The notes beneath the pieces are model-generated. The model was not told the DNA's origin and did no database searches. It saw nothing but the letters and a program-made list of their open reading frames with translations. DNA of 64,000 nucleotides from Streptomyces sp. WZ-12 (GTDB lineage: Bacteria; Actinomycetota; Actinomycetes; Streptomycetales; Streptomycetaceae), in assembly GCF_028898845.1 (NCBI RefSeq), contig NZ_CP118574.1, positions 4,561,001-4,625,000 of the forward strand, given 5' to 3'. Position numbers and translations under genes: made by a program. Below, piece by piece: positions 63,288 through 64,000 of this stretch; position 1 is the first letter of the stretch; every line of letters begins with the position of its first letter.

Positions 63288-64000
63288 ATGCATGTCACGC
63301 ATCTGTCGCTCGCCGACTTCCGCTCGTACGCCCGGGTCGAGGTCCCGCTCGACCCGGGCGTCACGGCGTTCGTGGGGCCCAACGGGCAGGGCAAGACCAA
63401 CCTCGTCGAGGCGGTCGGCTATCTGGCCACGCTCGGCAGCCACCGGGTCTCCTCGGACGCACCCCTGGTGCGGATGGGTGCCGACCGGGCTATCGTCCGG
63501 GCCGCGGTCACCCAGGGCGAGCGGCAGCAACTGATCGAGCTGGAGCTCAATCCGGGCAAGGCGAACCGCGCCCGGATCAACAGGTCGTCGCAGGTCAGAC
63601 CGCGCGATGTGTTGGGGATCGTGCGGACGGTGCTGTTCGCGCCCGAGGACCTGGCGCTGGTCAAGGGCGACCCCGGTGAGCGCCGGCGGTTCCTCGACGA
63701 GCTGATCACCGCGCGTTCGCCACGGATGGCGGGGGTGCGCGCGGACTACGACCGCGTCCTCAAGCAGCGCAACACCCTCCTGAAGACGGCGGCGCTGGCC
63801 CGCCGGCACGGCGGCCGGCAGATGGACCTGTCGACGCTGGACGTCTGGGACCAGCACCTGGCCCGCGCCGGCGCCGAACTCCTTTCCCAGCGGCTCGACT
63901 TGATCGCCGCGCTGCGGCCGCTGGCGGACAAGGCGTACGAGCAACTGGCGCCGGGCGGCGGCCCGTTGGGGCTGGAGTACCGCGGTTCGGCGGGCGAGGC
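63288..64000 (+). CDS. recF: DNA replication and repair protein RecF (partial, runs off the window)
   Basis: The first 237 codons of RecF are present; the gene continues past 64000. The SMC-like ATPase head shows Walker [18 protein letters not shown] at about residues 30-46 and the Q-loop-type [23 protein letters not shown]. RecF helps load RecA at ssDNA gaps. The ATG at 63288 follows GGAACC. It lies 44 bp after gnd, so dnaN, gnd and recF may be one transcript. Confidence 0.96.
   Translation, partial: MHVTHLSLADFRSYARVEVPLDPGVTAFVGPNGQGKTNLVEAVGYLATLGSHRVSSDAPLVRMGADRAIVRAAVTQGERQQLIELELNPGKANRARINRSSQVRPRDVLGIVRTVLFAPEDLALVKGDPGERRRFLDELITARSPRMAGVRADYDRVLKQRNTLLKTAALARRHGGRQMDLSTLDVWDQHLARAGAELLSQRLDLIAALRPLADKAYEQLAPGGGPLGLEYRGSAGE

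Overview
This window is high-GC actinobacterial DNA from the core of a Streptomyces-type chromosome, around the replication origin. The evidence is the sporulation pair ssgR-ssgA, the order rpmH-dnaA-oriC-dnaN-gnd-recF, parAB beside rsmG, many copies of the parS palindrome GTTTCACGTGAAAC, and strong third-position G/C bias with frequent GTG starts. No insertion sequence, prophage, tRNA, rRNA or CRISPR array was seen.

Layout. 1-7.0 kb: a membrane protein, thiC with a TPP riboswitch, a YibE/F membrane protein, ssgA and ssgR, a DUF5326-like peptide and a cupin. 7.0-21.6 kb is more accessory: a holin-family membrane protein, protein tyrosine phosphatase, cystathionine gamma-lyase, LysR, Nudix, a flavin-oxidase/globin-reductase operon, HAD phosphatase, an MFS/MarR divergon, a GNAT, a TetR with a zinc-ribbon tail, an aminotransferase and a serine hydrolase. 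21.8-30.7 kb: dnaB, a MATE exporter, a secreted protease, the rpsF-ssb-rpsR-rplI operon, then femX and an alanine-racemase-fold protein. 30.8-43.4 kb: a glycosyltransferase, a class A PBP, padR-ino1, an MFS protein, an LppU-like protein, the CCA enzyme and a large DUF6049-type protein. 43.5-50.8 kb: murJ, a pseudokinase, sigM with its anti-sigma factor, and trxB-trxA. 50.9-57.8 kb (minus strand): GNAT, parB, parA, rsmG, khpB, yidC, yidD, rnpA, rpmH. 58.2-64 kb: dnaA, oriC, dnaN, gnd and the start of recF.

The genes cover replication start (DnaA, DnaB, DnaN, SSB, oriC), segregation (ParA, ParB, about 20 parS), cell-wall growth (FemX, PBP, MurJ, pseudokinase, YidC), and thiol/envelope stress (TrxBA under a SigR-type promoter, SigM).

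The most striking pattern is where parS sits. Of 20 sites (18 perfect, 2 with one mismatch), one forms the tip of an optional stem of the thiC TPP riboswitch, one is the centre of a perfect 38-bp terminator palindrome, and others form arms of intergenic hairpins. Six lie inside genes, always in the frame that reads V-S/P-R-E-T. Four of these are spaced exactly 33 bp apart in the anti-sigma gene and encode an 11-residue repeat. A second DnaA-box cluster precedes dnaB. dnaA is split by an apparent one-base deletion in a C run, most likely a sequence error.
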